The translations under genes and the position numbers were made by a program. This document shows positions 1-5,388 of a stretch of DNA of 6,283 nucleotides, piece after piece. The stretch spans positions 1 to 6,283 of the forward strand of contig JACPQO010000126.1 in NCBI GenBank assembly GCA_016190405.1, given 5' to 3'. The stretch's first letter is position 1. Every line of letters begins with the position of its first letter. Origin of the DNA: Chloroflexota bacterium (GTDB lineage Bacteria; Chloroflexota; Dehalococcoidia; SM23-28-2; RBG-16-64-32). Below the pieces are notes generated by a model that saw only the letters and a list, made by a program, of their open reading frames with translations, was not told the origin of the DNA and searched no databases.

Positions 1-531
1 GCGCTGGAGAGCGCGCCCCACGTGACGGGCGCGTCCTTCGCGATCGTGGCGGCGGAGGCGCTCGCGTATCACGAGGAATGGATGAAGGCGCGACCCGACG
101 TCTACGGCCCCGACATCCGCGACCGGCTCCGGCTCGGCGCCTTCGTCTCCGCCACGCAGTATGTGAAGGCGCAGCGGGTTCGCCAACTGGTCCGGAACGA
201 AGTTGATGCCCTCCTGGCCCACCTGGACGTGCTCATCGCCCCGGCAACACCGATCGTCGCTCCACCGGTGGGACAAACCGAGGTCATGGTGGAAGGCGAC
301 CGGCACGACGTGCGGTCCAGCCTGATCCGGTTCACCCGACCCTTCAACCTCTCCGGCCACCCGGCCTGCAGCGTCCGCGCCGGCTTCTCGGACAACGGGC
401 TGCCGGTGGGGCTCCAGATCGTGGCGCCGCGCCACCGCGACGACCTGGTGCTCCAGGCGGCCTACGCCTACGAGCAGGCCCGCCCCTGGAACGACAAGTG
501 GCCGCGGGAAGTGCCCGCGTTCGCGGGATAA
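1..531 (+). CDS. Amidase-signature family protein, C-terminal part (5' end outside window)
   Basis: The reading frame is open from base 1, so this is the last 176 residues of a longer gene; the GTG at 22 is an internal valine, not a start. Amidase-signature enzymes (GatA, allophanate hydrolase, formamidase-like and others) hydrolyse amide bonds with a Lys-Ser-Ser triad. That triad lies in the N-terminal two thirds and is not visible. What is visible is the typical C-terminal core: the segment LIAPATPIVAPPVG, then FTRPFNLSGHPACSV, then GLPVGLQIVAPRHRDD, and a final helix QAAYAYEQARPW. These match the usual order of the family's C-terminus. The substrate cannot be told from this part; GatA is possible, but no gatB or gatC is seen. 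The gene ends in TAA and is followed by repeat-like spacer DNA, so it is probably not in an operon with the hydrolase. Confidence 0.9.
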   Translation, partial: ALESAPHVTGASFAIVAAEALAYHEEWMKARPDVYGPDIRDRLRLGAFVSATQYVKAQRVRQLVRNEVDALLAHLDVLIAPATPIVAPPVGQTEVMVEGDRHDVRSSLIRFTRPFNLSGHPACSVRAGFSDNGLPVGLQIVAPRHRDDLVLQAAYAYEQARPWNDKWPREVPAFAG

Positions 532-535
532 GAGG

Positions 536-598
536 TGTCATTCTGAGCGGCAACGACGCGCGTCAGCAGCGACAAGGCCCTTCGCGAGGGAATCTGGG
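536..598. repeat. Probable dispersed intergenic repeat unit (GTCATTCTGAGCG type)
   Basis: The spacer after the amidase begins TGTCATTCTGAGCG and ends GCGAGGGAATCTGG. This start and end resemble a dispersed intergenic repeat I recall from many environmental bacterial genomes, whose form is roughly GTCATTCTGAGCG...GAAGAATCT. Inside it, CCCT TCGCG AGGG (578-590) can form a small hairpin. Only one copy is in the window, so the repeat nature rests on recalled resemblance. It is non-coding and could contribute to transcript ends or be an inert mobile remnant. Confidence 0.45.
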
Positions 599-637
599 GC
601 CGTGCGGCGTGGTGGGTCAATCCGTCCCGCAGGCCCG

Positions 638-669
638 CCCTGTCCACTGTTCACTCTCCCCTGTCCACT
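638..669 (+). repeat. Short direct repeat CCCTGTCCACT, two copies 21 bases apart
   Basis: CCCTGTCCACT occurs at 638-648 and again at 659-669. Between them lies the degenerate related unit GTTCACTCTCC, so the stretch reads as three roughly 10-11 base units. It ends five bases before the hydrolase ATG and takes the place where a Shine-Dalgarno would normally sit. It may be repeat debris or a binding site; the sequence does not decide. Confidence 0.5.
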
Positions 670-674
670 AACTC

Positions 675-1535
675 ATGCCAACCGTCCGCGCCAACGGCAT
701 CGACATCTACTACGAGACCCACGGCTCCGGCCCCGGCCGGCCCCTCGTCCTGACCCACGGCTTCGCCGGTCCCGTCGACGACTGGCGGCCCGAGATCCTG
801 CCCCTGGCGCAGGACCGCACGCTGGTCCTGTACGACGTCCGCGGCCACGGCCGCACCACCGTCCCGCCGGACCCCGAGGCGTACTCGCTACCCGTCTTCG
901 CCGCCGACCTGGCGGCCCTGCTGCGCGCGATCGGCATCCAGAGGGCCCACATCGGCGGCATCTCCATGGGCGGCATGATCACCGCCCAGTTCGCCGTGGA
1001 CTACCCCGAGATGTGCGAGTCGGTCCTGCTGTGCGACACCACCTGCGGCAACGGTGTGTCCCAAGGCGCCGCCGGCGATTGGGAGCGCCAGATGGTGACC
1101 GGCATCGCTACTCTGGCCGATATCGCGCGGCAGCACGGCCTGGAGGCGACCATCCGCGCCGGCCACGAATGGGCCCGCGCCAACGACCGTCACCTGGACG
1201 AGAGCCCCTATCCCCCCGAGGGCGACTACCAGCGCATCAAGCTGATGACCGTGCCCGGCTACGTGGGCACGGCCCTGGCCATCGCCCGGCGGCCCGACCT
1301 GACGGGGCGCATCCGCGAAATCCGCGCCCCCACTCTGGTCATGGTCGGCGACTGGGACACGTTCCTGCCCTGCGCCCTCCGCGACCGCTCCCTCATCCCC
1401 GGCTCCCGACTCGTCGTGCGCAAGCACTGCGGCCACGGCTCTCGCTGGCGGCTGGAGACATGGCTCGGGGAGATCCAGTCGTTCCTGGCAGACGTGGAGG
1501 CGGGCCGCCCGGTGGCGGGAGAGCGGGAGGTCTAG
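675..1535 (+). CDS. Alpha/beta-fold hydrolase, enol-lactonase-like
   Basis: This complete 286-residue protein has the full alpha/beta hydrolase signature. The oxyanion-hole turn HGF is at residues 28-30 and the strand YDVRGHG at 53-59. The nucleophile elbow G-I-S97-M-G places Ser97 as catalytic serine. The acid is probably Asp228 in VGDWDTFLP, and the base His254 in HCGHGSRWRLE. Length and motif order fit the 3-oxoadipate enol-lactonase/general esterase group, soluble and cytoplasmic with no signal peptide. Cap residues (about 125-195) differ among members, so the substrate is unknown. The ATG at 675 begins the usual strand (VRANGIDIYYETHG), and no longer in-frame start is needed. No Shine-Dalgarno precedes it; the upstream bases are the TGTCCACT repeats, so initiation may be weak or leaderless-like. 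It converges with the toxin gene, with only 5 nt between stop codons. Confidence 0.92.
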   Translation: MPTVRANGIDIYYETHGSGPGRPLVLTHGFAGPVDDWRPEILPLAQDRTLVLYDVRGHGRTTVPPDPEAYSLPVFAADLAALLRAIGIQRAHIGGISMGGMITAQFAVDYPEMCESVLLCDTTCGNGVSQGAAGDWERQMVTGIATLADIARQHGLEATIRAGHEWARANDRHLDESPYPPEGDYQRIKLMTVPGYVGTALAIARRPDLTGRIREIRAPTLVMVGDWDTFLPCALRDRSLIPGSRLVVRKHCGHGSRWRLETWLGEIQSFLADVEAGRPVAGEREV

Positions 1536-1536
1536 G

Positions 1537-1554
1537 GGCTCTACTCCCAGAGCC
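1537..1554. terminator. Possible hairpin at the convergent gene ends
   Basis: GGCTCT (1537-1542), a six-base loop, and AGAGCC (1549-1554) form a perfect 6-bp stem between and into the ends of two convergent genes. It overlaps the toxin stop codon and its last codons. No T-run follows on either strand, so it is not a canonical intrinsic terminator. A role in ending or protecting either transcript is inference from position. Confidence 0.3.
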
Positions 1555-2074
1555 AGTCGCCGAGAGCATCCATAACGGCGATCAGTCGATCCCGCAGGGC
1601 GGGGAGATTGATGTCAGGTTGGATGGCTAACAGACGCCTCATGTTCTCGTCACTGACCGGGTGGAGGGTGATCGTCCTCGCCCTAATCCAGTTAGATATT
1701 GGGCGCCAGTCCATGTCGGGCTCGCTTTGCGCCACCTCCAACGCAAATTGGACCAGCTCTTCCTGAGAGCTAACAAGAAAACGGTTATTGAAGAGCAGGA
1801 ACACGATGACGCTGGTTACAGCGGCGCGCTTATTCCCGTCCAGGAACGGGTGGTTCTTGATCATGGAGCGCAGCAATACGGCTGCTTTATCGTAGATGGT
1901 GCGGTAGTACGGCTGCTTGGGAAGAGTTAGAGCTGAATCTAAAAGAGCACTTCCCTGGGCACCCAACAGAGTGAAAGCGAGCGGTGGGTCATCGTATCCC
2001 TCAAAAAGGCGCCCAGCCAGCCGACGGACGACGATGTCTACGTCTTCGCGTTCCAGGTAAACGAGCCGCGGCAC
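1541..2074 (-). CDS. doc: Fic/Doc (death-on-curing) family toxin with C-terminal extension
   Basis: This 177-residue protein carries the Fic-domain signature HPFLDGNKR at residues 75-83. Known Fic proteins transfer AMP or another phosphate-containing group to target proteins, with the motif histidine as base and the Asn/Arg binding phosphates; phage P1 Doc instead phosphorylates EF-Tu. The Lys-Arg ending is Doc-like while the Gly before Asn is Fic-like, so kinase versus AMP-transferase cannot be decided. The preceding helix, YDKAAVLLRSMIKN (61-74), is as expected. P1 Doc has about 126 residues; here about 43 extra (135-177) form a Leu/Asp-rich tail ending DWLWE. No SxxxEG inhibitory motif is seen within the toxin, so inhibition probably comes from a partner. 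The start is GTG, directly after the antitoxin's TGA in the same frame, with only a weak GGAA upstream, implying translational coupling. The gene is AT-richer than its neighbours, suggesting transfer. Confidence 0.88.
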   Translation of the reverse strand: MPRLVYLEREDVDIVVRRLAGRLFEGYDDPPLAFTLLGAQGSALLDSALTLPKQPYYRTIYDKAAVLLRSMIKNHPFLDGNKRAAVTSVIVFLLFNNRFLVSSQEELVQFALEVAQSEPDMDWRPISNWIRARTITLHPVSDENMRRLLAIQPDINLPALRDRLIAVMDALGDWLWE

Positions 2075-2224
2075 TCAGTGCTTTTCCAGCTCTTTGAGAG
2101 CCGGCTTATAAATGTCGATGACAAGGTCAACAGCGCGCTCAATCGCCGAGGTTTTGATAGGTGTGCGAGCGGTGCTGCCCTCGTGGCGCTTCTGACGCTT
2201 CTTCACTGTAGGCTTACTGACCAT
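2075..2224 (-). CDS. Small putative antitoxin partner of the Fic/Doc toxin
   Basis: This 49-residue ORF starts at ATG 2224 and stops with TGA immediately before the toxin's GTG. GGGAGG (2231-2236) lies 6 nt before the ATG, a strong ribosome binding site that supports real translation. The N-terminal half is very basic (KKRQKRHEG at 8-16; Lys/Arg also at 4, 20 and 24). The C-terminal half (about 26-49, SAIERAVDLVIDIYKPALKE) looks like one amphipathic helix. That layout, the size and the place just upstream of a Fic/Doc toxin fit an antitoxin whose helix plugs the toxin. It does not look like Phd and has no recognised fold. T25-x3-E29-R30 only partly resembles the Fic inhibitory motif (S/T)xxxE(G/N), lacking the final Gly/Asn. 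Function is inferred from context. Confidence 0.7.
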   Translation of the reverse strand: MVSKPTVKKRQKRHEGSTARTPIKTSAIERAVDLVIDIYKPALKELEKH

Positions 2225-2230
2225 CGTCAC

Positions 2231-2247
2231 CCTCCCAGACCATAATA
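2231..2247 (-). promoter_or_regulatory. Ribosome binding site and possible -10 element of the toxin-antitoxin pair
   Basis: On the - strand, TATTAT (2242-2247) resembles a -10 hexamer and GGGAGG (2231-2236) is a good Shine-Dalgarno, both in the 39-nt gap after the tail-hub gene. The hexamer 17 nt further upstream reads AGTGTA, a poor -35. A start 7 nt below TATTAT would fall at or inside the Shine-Dalgarno. The ribosome site is therefore well supported, while a separate promoter is only possible. Read-through from the structural operon is the alternative. Confidence 0.35.
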
Positions 2248-2263
2248 CCACGAGCGGGATTCC

Positions 2264-4222
2264 CTACACTCCTCCCAACACCACCCGCTGCTCGTACGCC
2301 GGGCGCTCGCCGGTGACGTAGCGCAGCTCGATCCCCAGCACCCGCCGCTTGGCCGCTGAGAGGCCCGCCGCGGCGTCCGTCACCTCGATCACGTCGTACA
2401 CCTCCTGGCCGCAGTTCACCGGCGCCGTGATCTCGCCGCCGACGCTGCCGATCGCCTCGTGCCGCAGCAGGGCGTCGGCCCGGCTTTCGGCCTGCGCCGC
2501 CGTCGTCAGGTTCGCGTCGTGCACCTGCTTCAGCAGGTCGTACACGGACTCCACGCCCGGCCAGTCGAACCGCTCCCCGAACACCCCCTTCCCGAAGACC
2601 TGCACCCGGTTGGCGCCGGGGAGCAGGTCGCCGTAGCGACCGGCCAGCAGCGCGTGGTCCGTGCCGTAGGCGTAATCGGTGGCCTCCGAGGCCAGCGGCT
2701 CCATCAGGTATCCGAACTCGCCCCGCGCGAAGATGACATCCGGCAGCATCGCCAGCAGCCGGCGCACCGCCGTCAGCCCCGATTCGCCGGGGTTGACGGT
2801 GAACGCCGGATAGAGGCCGGTCGCGGCCGCGCTGCTGCCCAGCGACGAGAACTCCAGCCCCGCCCGGGCGAACAAGAACTGGAGGATGCCGAACACGTTC
2901 TTCTGGCCGGCGACCCAGGTGTACTGACGGCGGGCGCGCCAGCGTTCCAGCAGGCTCCAGGCGTCGCGCCCCTCCAGGACCAGCGTCGCCTGGCCCGCCG
3001 CCGACACTCGCTCGACGCGCTCGGTCCAGTAGGCCGGACCGTCGGAGGCATGGGGCCCGCTGGAGGTCACGTAGCCGGGGCTGAGCCGCACCTCGGCCCC
3101 GATTTTGATGGGGGCAGGCAGGCCGGAGTAGCGCCCGTCGTCGTTGCGGAGGACGAGCCGCAACTGGCCGTCGAAGGGTTGGTCCTGGGTCTGCGTCTCC
3201 AGCACGTCGGCCGTCACGTCCAACGAGGGCGTGGCGAGGCTGGCCGTCCACACCCCGGCGGGCGTGCTCAGCCAGACGGCGGTCGGGCTGAAGGCTAGCG
3301 CCAGCCCGTAGTCCGACGCCAGATTGAACGGCACCGGCTCCCGCCACAGGTTCGACGCGTAGTCCGCCGTGGCCGGCGAGTGGGCGTGATAGGGGCGGTT
3401 GTACGCCTGCGTCCCCGTGTACTTCTCGACGAACGTCAGCCGAAAGGCGTCCGGCTGGGCCAGGAAGGGCGCCTGGAAGCTGACCGCCGAGCCGCTGCTG
3501 GCCCGCGTCACCTCCCGCAGCGCCGACCACGTGTCGACCGCCTGCGCGTAGCCGTCGCCGTAGATGCAGGTCCAGACGAACGCCTCCCCCGAGGAGGCGC
3601 CGCCGGCGACCACGACGTTGTAGTCGCCCAGGTGGTAGCAGGCCAGCCCGCTGACCGACGCCGCGCTGTTCGTCCAGGCCGCCGCTGCTCCCCAGGTCCC
3701 CGTCGTCCGCTTGACGCGGTACACGGTGGCGCCCACGGAGTAGGCGAGCAGGGCGTCCCCGTTCGATTTCACATCCGCCGCCAGCCAGGCCACCGTGCCG
3801 GCGGCCACTACGACCGTGACCGGCGCTCCCAGGGACGCGCCGTTGTCGGTGCTTTCCCGCAGCTTGACCGTGATACCGTCGGTATCGACGTAGAACAGCA
3901 GCGCCCGCGAACCCTCGGCGCAGAGGGCGACGTCAGCGGCCGCCACGGCGCCCAGGTCGGTCCAGGCCGAGAAGTCGCTGCCGGCGCCGGGGCCGGCCAC
4001 CCGCTGGTAGTACAGCCGGCCGGAGGCCACGCGCGCCCGCAGCAGCGATCCGTCGGCGGGCATGGCGGCGGCGTGGTCGCCGTCCGGCTCGCTGCCGGTA
4101 TACAGCCGCGAGAAGGCCAGCCGCCGCACACCGCCGATGCGGTCGTGGACCACCACCTTCAGGTAGGGGACGGCGGAGGCGCTCTTCTGAGCCGCCAGCA
4201 GCGGGGCGGAGAGGGTGCGCAT
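2264..4222 (-). CDS. Phage tail hub/baseplate-like protein with beta-propeller-like N-terminal half
   Basis: This 652-residue protein is the largest in the window. Residues about 1-335 are beta-rich and repetitive, with recurring strand-turn units. One Asp-box-like turn, STDNG (124-128), is of the kind seen in sialidase/BNR propellers, although the usual aromatic residue at its end is missing. Residues about 335-652 look like a tail hub: VLRNDDGRYSG (about 352-364) followed by GAEVRLSPGY, then a helix FGILQFLFARAGL (about 442-455), and further on ARGEFGYLMEPLA. Tail hub and gp37-like proteins use such 'deviation from a plane, then scale' beta domains. The inferred role is a virion component joining the tail tip to a surface-binding module. 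It has no signal peptide or transmembrane segment. ATG 4222 follows the adaptor stop by 6 nt with a weak GGGC ribosome site, suggesting coupling. Assignment rests on motif resemblance, without a search. Confidence 0.65.
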   Translation of the reverse strand: MRTLSAPLLAAQKSASAVPYLKVVVHDRIGGVRRLAFSRLYTGSEPDGDHAAAMPADGSLLRARVASGRLYYQRVAGPGAGSDFSAWTDLGAVAAADVALCAEGSRALLFYVDTDGITVKLRESTDNGASLGAPVTVVVAAGTVAWLAADVKSNGDALLAYSVGATVYRVKRTTGTWGAAAAWTNSAASVSGLACYHLGDYNVVVAGGASSGEAFVWTCIYGDGYAQAVDTWSALREVTRASSGSAVSFQAPFLAQPDAFRLTFVEKYTGTQAYNRPYHAHSPATADYASNLWREPVPFNLASDYGLALAFSPTAVWLSTPAGVWTASLATPSLDVTADVLETQTQDQPFDGQLRLVLRNDDGRYSGLPAPIKIGAEVRLSPGYVTSSGPHASDGPAYWTERVERVSAAGQATLVLEGRDAWSLLERWRARRQYTWVAGQKNVFGILQFLFARAGLEFSSLGSSAAATGLYPAFTVNPGESGLTAVRRLLAMLPDVIFARGEFGYLMEPLASEATDYAYGTDHALLAGRYGDLLPGANRVQVFGKGVFGERFDWPGVESVYDLLKQVHDANLTTAAQAESRADALLRHEAIGSVGGEITAPVNCGQEVYDVIEVTDAAAGLSAAKRRVLGIELRYVTGERPAYEQRVVLGGV

Positions 4223-4228
4223 GGTGCC

Positions 4229-4864
4229 CTACGGCCCCGTCACCCTCGACTGGTCCGCAGGTGACGTCGCCGGCCCATACAGCCGCCGCACCCGGACGGC
4301 GTTGCGGCGGCCGTGCCGGGCCAGCGACCGCTGGAACTCGGCCAGCCGCTCCTGCCCCCAGGTCAGGTATTCCCGCCACACGTCGCGGCCGCCCACATTC
4401 ACCCGGTTGGTGGCGAACGACGCCCACTCCAGCGCCGCGTATCCGCCGGCGCCAGCGGCGATCACGTCCTCGTACGGCGACGGCACCGTCGACGAGGTGG
4501 CGTCGATGGTGTGCAGCTTGGTGTGGTAGACGTTCACGCTCTCGGCGGCGGCCGGCGCCGCATCGACCAGCAGCGTCAGGGTCGTCAGCCAGACGGAGAA
4601 GCGCACGTAGCTGGGCGGGTACTCTGCCGTGGGGTACTCCACCGCTTCGATAGCCACCAGGTCCGTCAGCCCGGAGATGGAGAGGTCGCGGCTGCCTGCC
4701 GTAGTGGTCAGGCTGGTCTTGTCCTCCAGGGGCACTGCCAGACTGAACTCCCGCACGGTCTTCTGGATATGGCGGTCCAGCTCGCCGTCCGTCCAACGGT
4801 AGCTGCCCGCGTCCTCATCGTGCAAATCCTTGCGCAGGCGGCTCCGCATATCGCTCAGGTTCAT
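4229..4864 (-). CDS. Phage neck/head-tail adaptor-like protein
   Basis: This 211-residue protein starts at ATG 4864, not at the in-frame start 101 codons upstream. GGAGG (4873-4877, 8 nt away) with AAGGA nearer supports this, and the upstream extension is Arg/Pro/His-rich shadow sequence of the 84-residue gene. The N-terminus is helical: LSDMRSRLRKDLHDED, then WTDGELDRHIQKTVREFS (24-41). It is followed by a beta-rich part (TTTAGSRDLSISGL), and then helices containing YEDVIAAGAGGYAALEW. The pattern 'RxDLxDED...YRWTDxELDRxI..A..EFS' recalls phage gp6-like head-tail connectors and neck proteins, which form a ring between portal and tail. Position just before the tail-hub gene agrees. The last segment (RRNAVRVRRLYGP) is basic. 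No search was possible, so the exact family is uncertain. Confidence 0.6.
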   Translation of the reverse strand: MNLSDMRSRLRKDLHDEDAGSYRWTDGELDRHIQKTVREFSLAVPLEDKTSLTTTAGSRDLSISGLTDLVAIEAVEYPTAEYPPSYVRFSVWLTTLTLLVDAAPAAAESVNVYHTKLHTIDATSSTVPSPYEDVIAAGAGGYAALEWASFATNRVNVGGRDVWREYLTWGQERLAEFQRSLARHGRRNAVRVRRLYGPATSPADQSRVTGP

Positions 4865-4866
4865 AT

Positions 4867-4877
4867 TCCTTCCCTCC
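4867..4877 (-). promoter_or_regulatory. Ribosome binding site that sets the adaptor start
   Basis: The minus-strand sequence GGAGGGAAGGA ends 2 nt before ATG 4864 and contains both GGAGG (8 nt from the ATG) and AAGGA. It is the clearest ribosome site in the operon and argues against the longer in-frame start at 5167. Confidence 0.75.
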
Positions 4878-4890
4878 GTTTGTCTGCGCT

Positions 4891-4905
4891 GGGCGCCCTG
4901 CGCCC
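4891..4905. other. Intercistronic GC hairpin
   Basis: GGGCGC (4891-4896), a three-base loop and GCGCCC (4900-4905) form a strong 6-bp all-GC stem in the 41-nt gap between the 84-residue gene and the adaptor gene. No T-run follows on the - strand, so it is not an intrinsic terminator. It could trim or stabilise the operon mRNA, or just be GC-rich chance. Confidence 0.4.
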
Positions 4906-5160
4906 CTACAGCGCCTCGAGGAGACGGTCGTGCTCGGCGCGGGCGGCGGCGTCCAGGGCGGCCTGGGCGTCGGCCTCGTGCTGGCGGCGGAGCTGGTCGA
5001 TGGCGAGGGCGTGCTCTTCGGCGATGGCCACGTCCTTGAGGTAGACGAGTAGCCAGTCCTTGACGGTGTAGGCGGTGCCGGCCTGGGCGTTGTAGCGCTC
5101 GGCGAGACGCTGCAGGCGCGTGAGGTGGGCGTCGCTGATGGTGAGGGTGAAGGTGGGCAT
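4906..5160 (-). CDS. Small phage-operon protein of unknown function
   Basis: This 84-residue protein begins MPTFTLTISDAHLTRL, a short beta strand followed by a helix, then a segment TAYTVKDWLLVYLKDV (about 30-45). A long Ala/Glu/Gln-rich helix (about 46-84) completes it and could form a coiled coil. Small proteins of this layout ('TFTLTIPDA...' plus a helical tail) occur near phage structural genes in my recollection, with no firm function assigned. The start ATG 5160 is preceded by AAGGAG (5167-5172) at 6 nt, which lies in the last codons of the upstream zinc-finger gene; the gap between stop and start is 3 nt. No transmembrane segment or cysteines are present. It could be a minor virion part or an assembly aid; this is open. 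Confidence 0.7.
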   Translation of the reverse strand: MPTFTLTISDAHLTRLQRLAERYNAQAGTAYTVKDWLLVYLKDVAIAEEHALAIDQLRRQHEADAQAALDAAARAEHDRLLEAL

Positions 5161-5163
5161 GGG

Positions 5164-5388
5164 TCACTCCTTGTGTTGTCCTGCGGCCGAAACGTAACGT
5201 CGGGCGAGACGTCTTAGATGTCTTAGGGGCATCGGGTGGGGGGGGCAGTGGTTTTCGGGCAGGCGGTGGGCGCGGCGGCGGTAGGCGCGCTGGCGACAGG
5301 CGTTGGAGCAGAAGCGGGAGCGGCGGGCGTTACGCTTGGGCCCGTGGCAGTGGGCGCATAGTGGGCCGCGCCAGGGTGTGGTGCTCAT
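5164..5388 (-). CDS. Small four-cysteine zinc-finger protein
   Basis: This 74-residue basic protein has C11-x2-C14-x12-C27-x3-C31 in the segment CAHCHGPKRNARRSRFCSNACRQRAYRRR, an arrangement expected to bind one zinc ion. The 'FCSxxCRxxAYRRR' ending is typical of small treble-clef/FCS-like bacterial and phage fingers. After it comes a Pro/His/Arg-rich tail (HCPPHPMPLRHLRRLARR) with no second finger. The net positive charge suggests nucleic-acid or protein binding; the partner is unknown. I chose ATG 5388 over an ATG 17 codons upstream because its ATGA overlaps the preceding gene's stop, a common coupling arrangement, and the finger begins soon after. Only a weak ribosome site (CTGGTGG) precedes it, so translation probably depends on the upstream gene. 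Confidence 0.75.
   Translation of the reverse strand: MSTTPWRGPLCAHCHGPKRNARRSRFCSNACRQRAYRRRAHRLPENHCPPHPMPLRHLRRLARRYVSAAGQHKE
5167..5172 (-). promoter_or_regulatory. Ribosome binding site inside the zinc-finger gene end
   Basis: AAGGAG on the - strand sits 6 nt before ATG 5160 and occupies the last two sense codons (Lys-Glu) of the zinc-finger gene. Ribosomes finishing that gene therefore sit on the site used for the next one, which favours tight co-expression. Confidence 0.7.

Noticed and set aside
602..1630. Long + strand ORF of 342 codons across the hydrolase
   Set aside because: It is Arg/Pro/His-rich low-complexity sequence, typical of an off-frame shadow in GC-rich DNA, and the hydrolase frame carries a full catalytic signature.
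1661..1930. 89-codon + strand ORF opposite the toxin
   Set aside because: It is antisense to the Fic motif region and shows no features of its own.
2459..3298. 279-codon + strand ORF opposite the tail-hub gene
   Set aside because: It is an antisense shadow with no motif and no ribosome site in a plausible context.
2214..3530. 438-codon - strand ORF overlapping the tail-hub gene
   Set aside because: Its Gly/Arg/Ala-rich composition without motifs marks it as a shadow of the hub gene; it also runs into the antitoxin's ribosome site.
3380..4264. 294-codon + strand ORF opposite the tail-hub gene
   Set aside because: It is rich in Arg, Gly and Val from antisense reading of GC-rich codons; nothing supports translation.
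3933..4796. 287-codon - strand ORF across the hub-adaptor junction
   Set aside because: It overlaps two genes that have better sequence character and ribosome sites; its composition is Arg/Gly/Pro shadow.
4865..5167. Longer N-terminus for the adaptor gene
   Set aside because: The extension is His/Arg/Pro-rich and overlaps the 84-residue gene, while a strong GGAGG/AAGGA site precedes ATG 4864.
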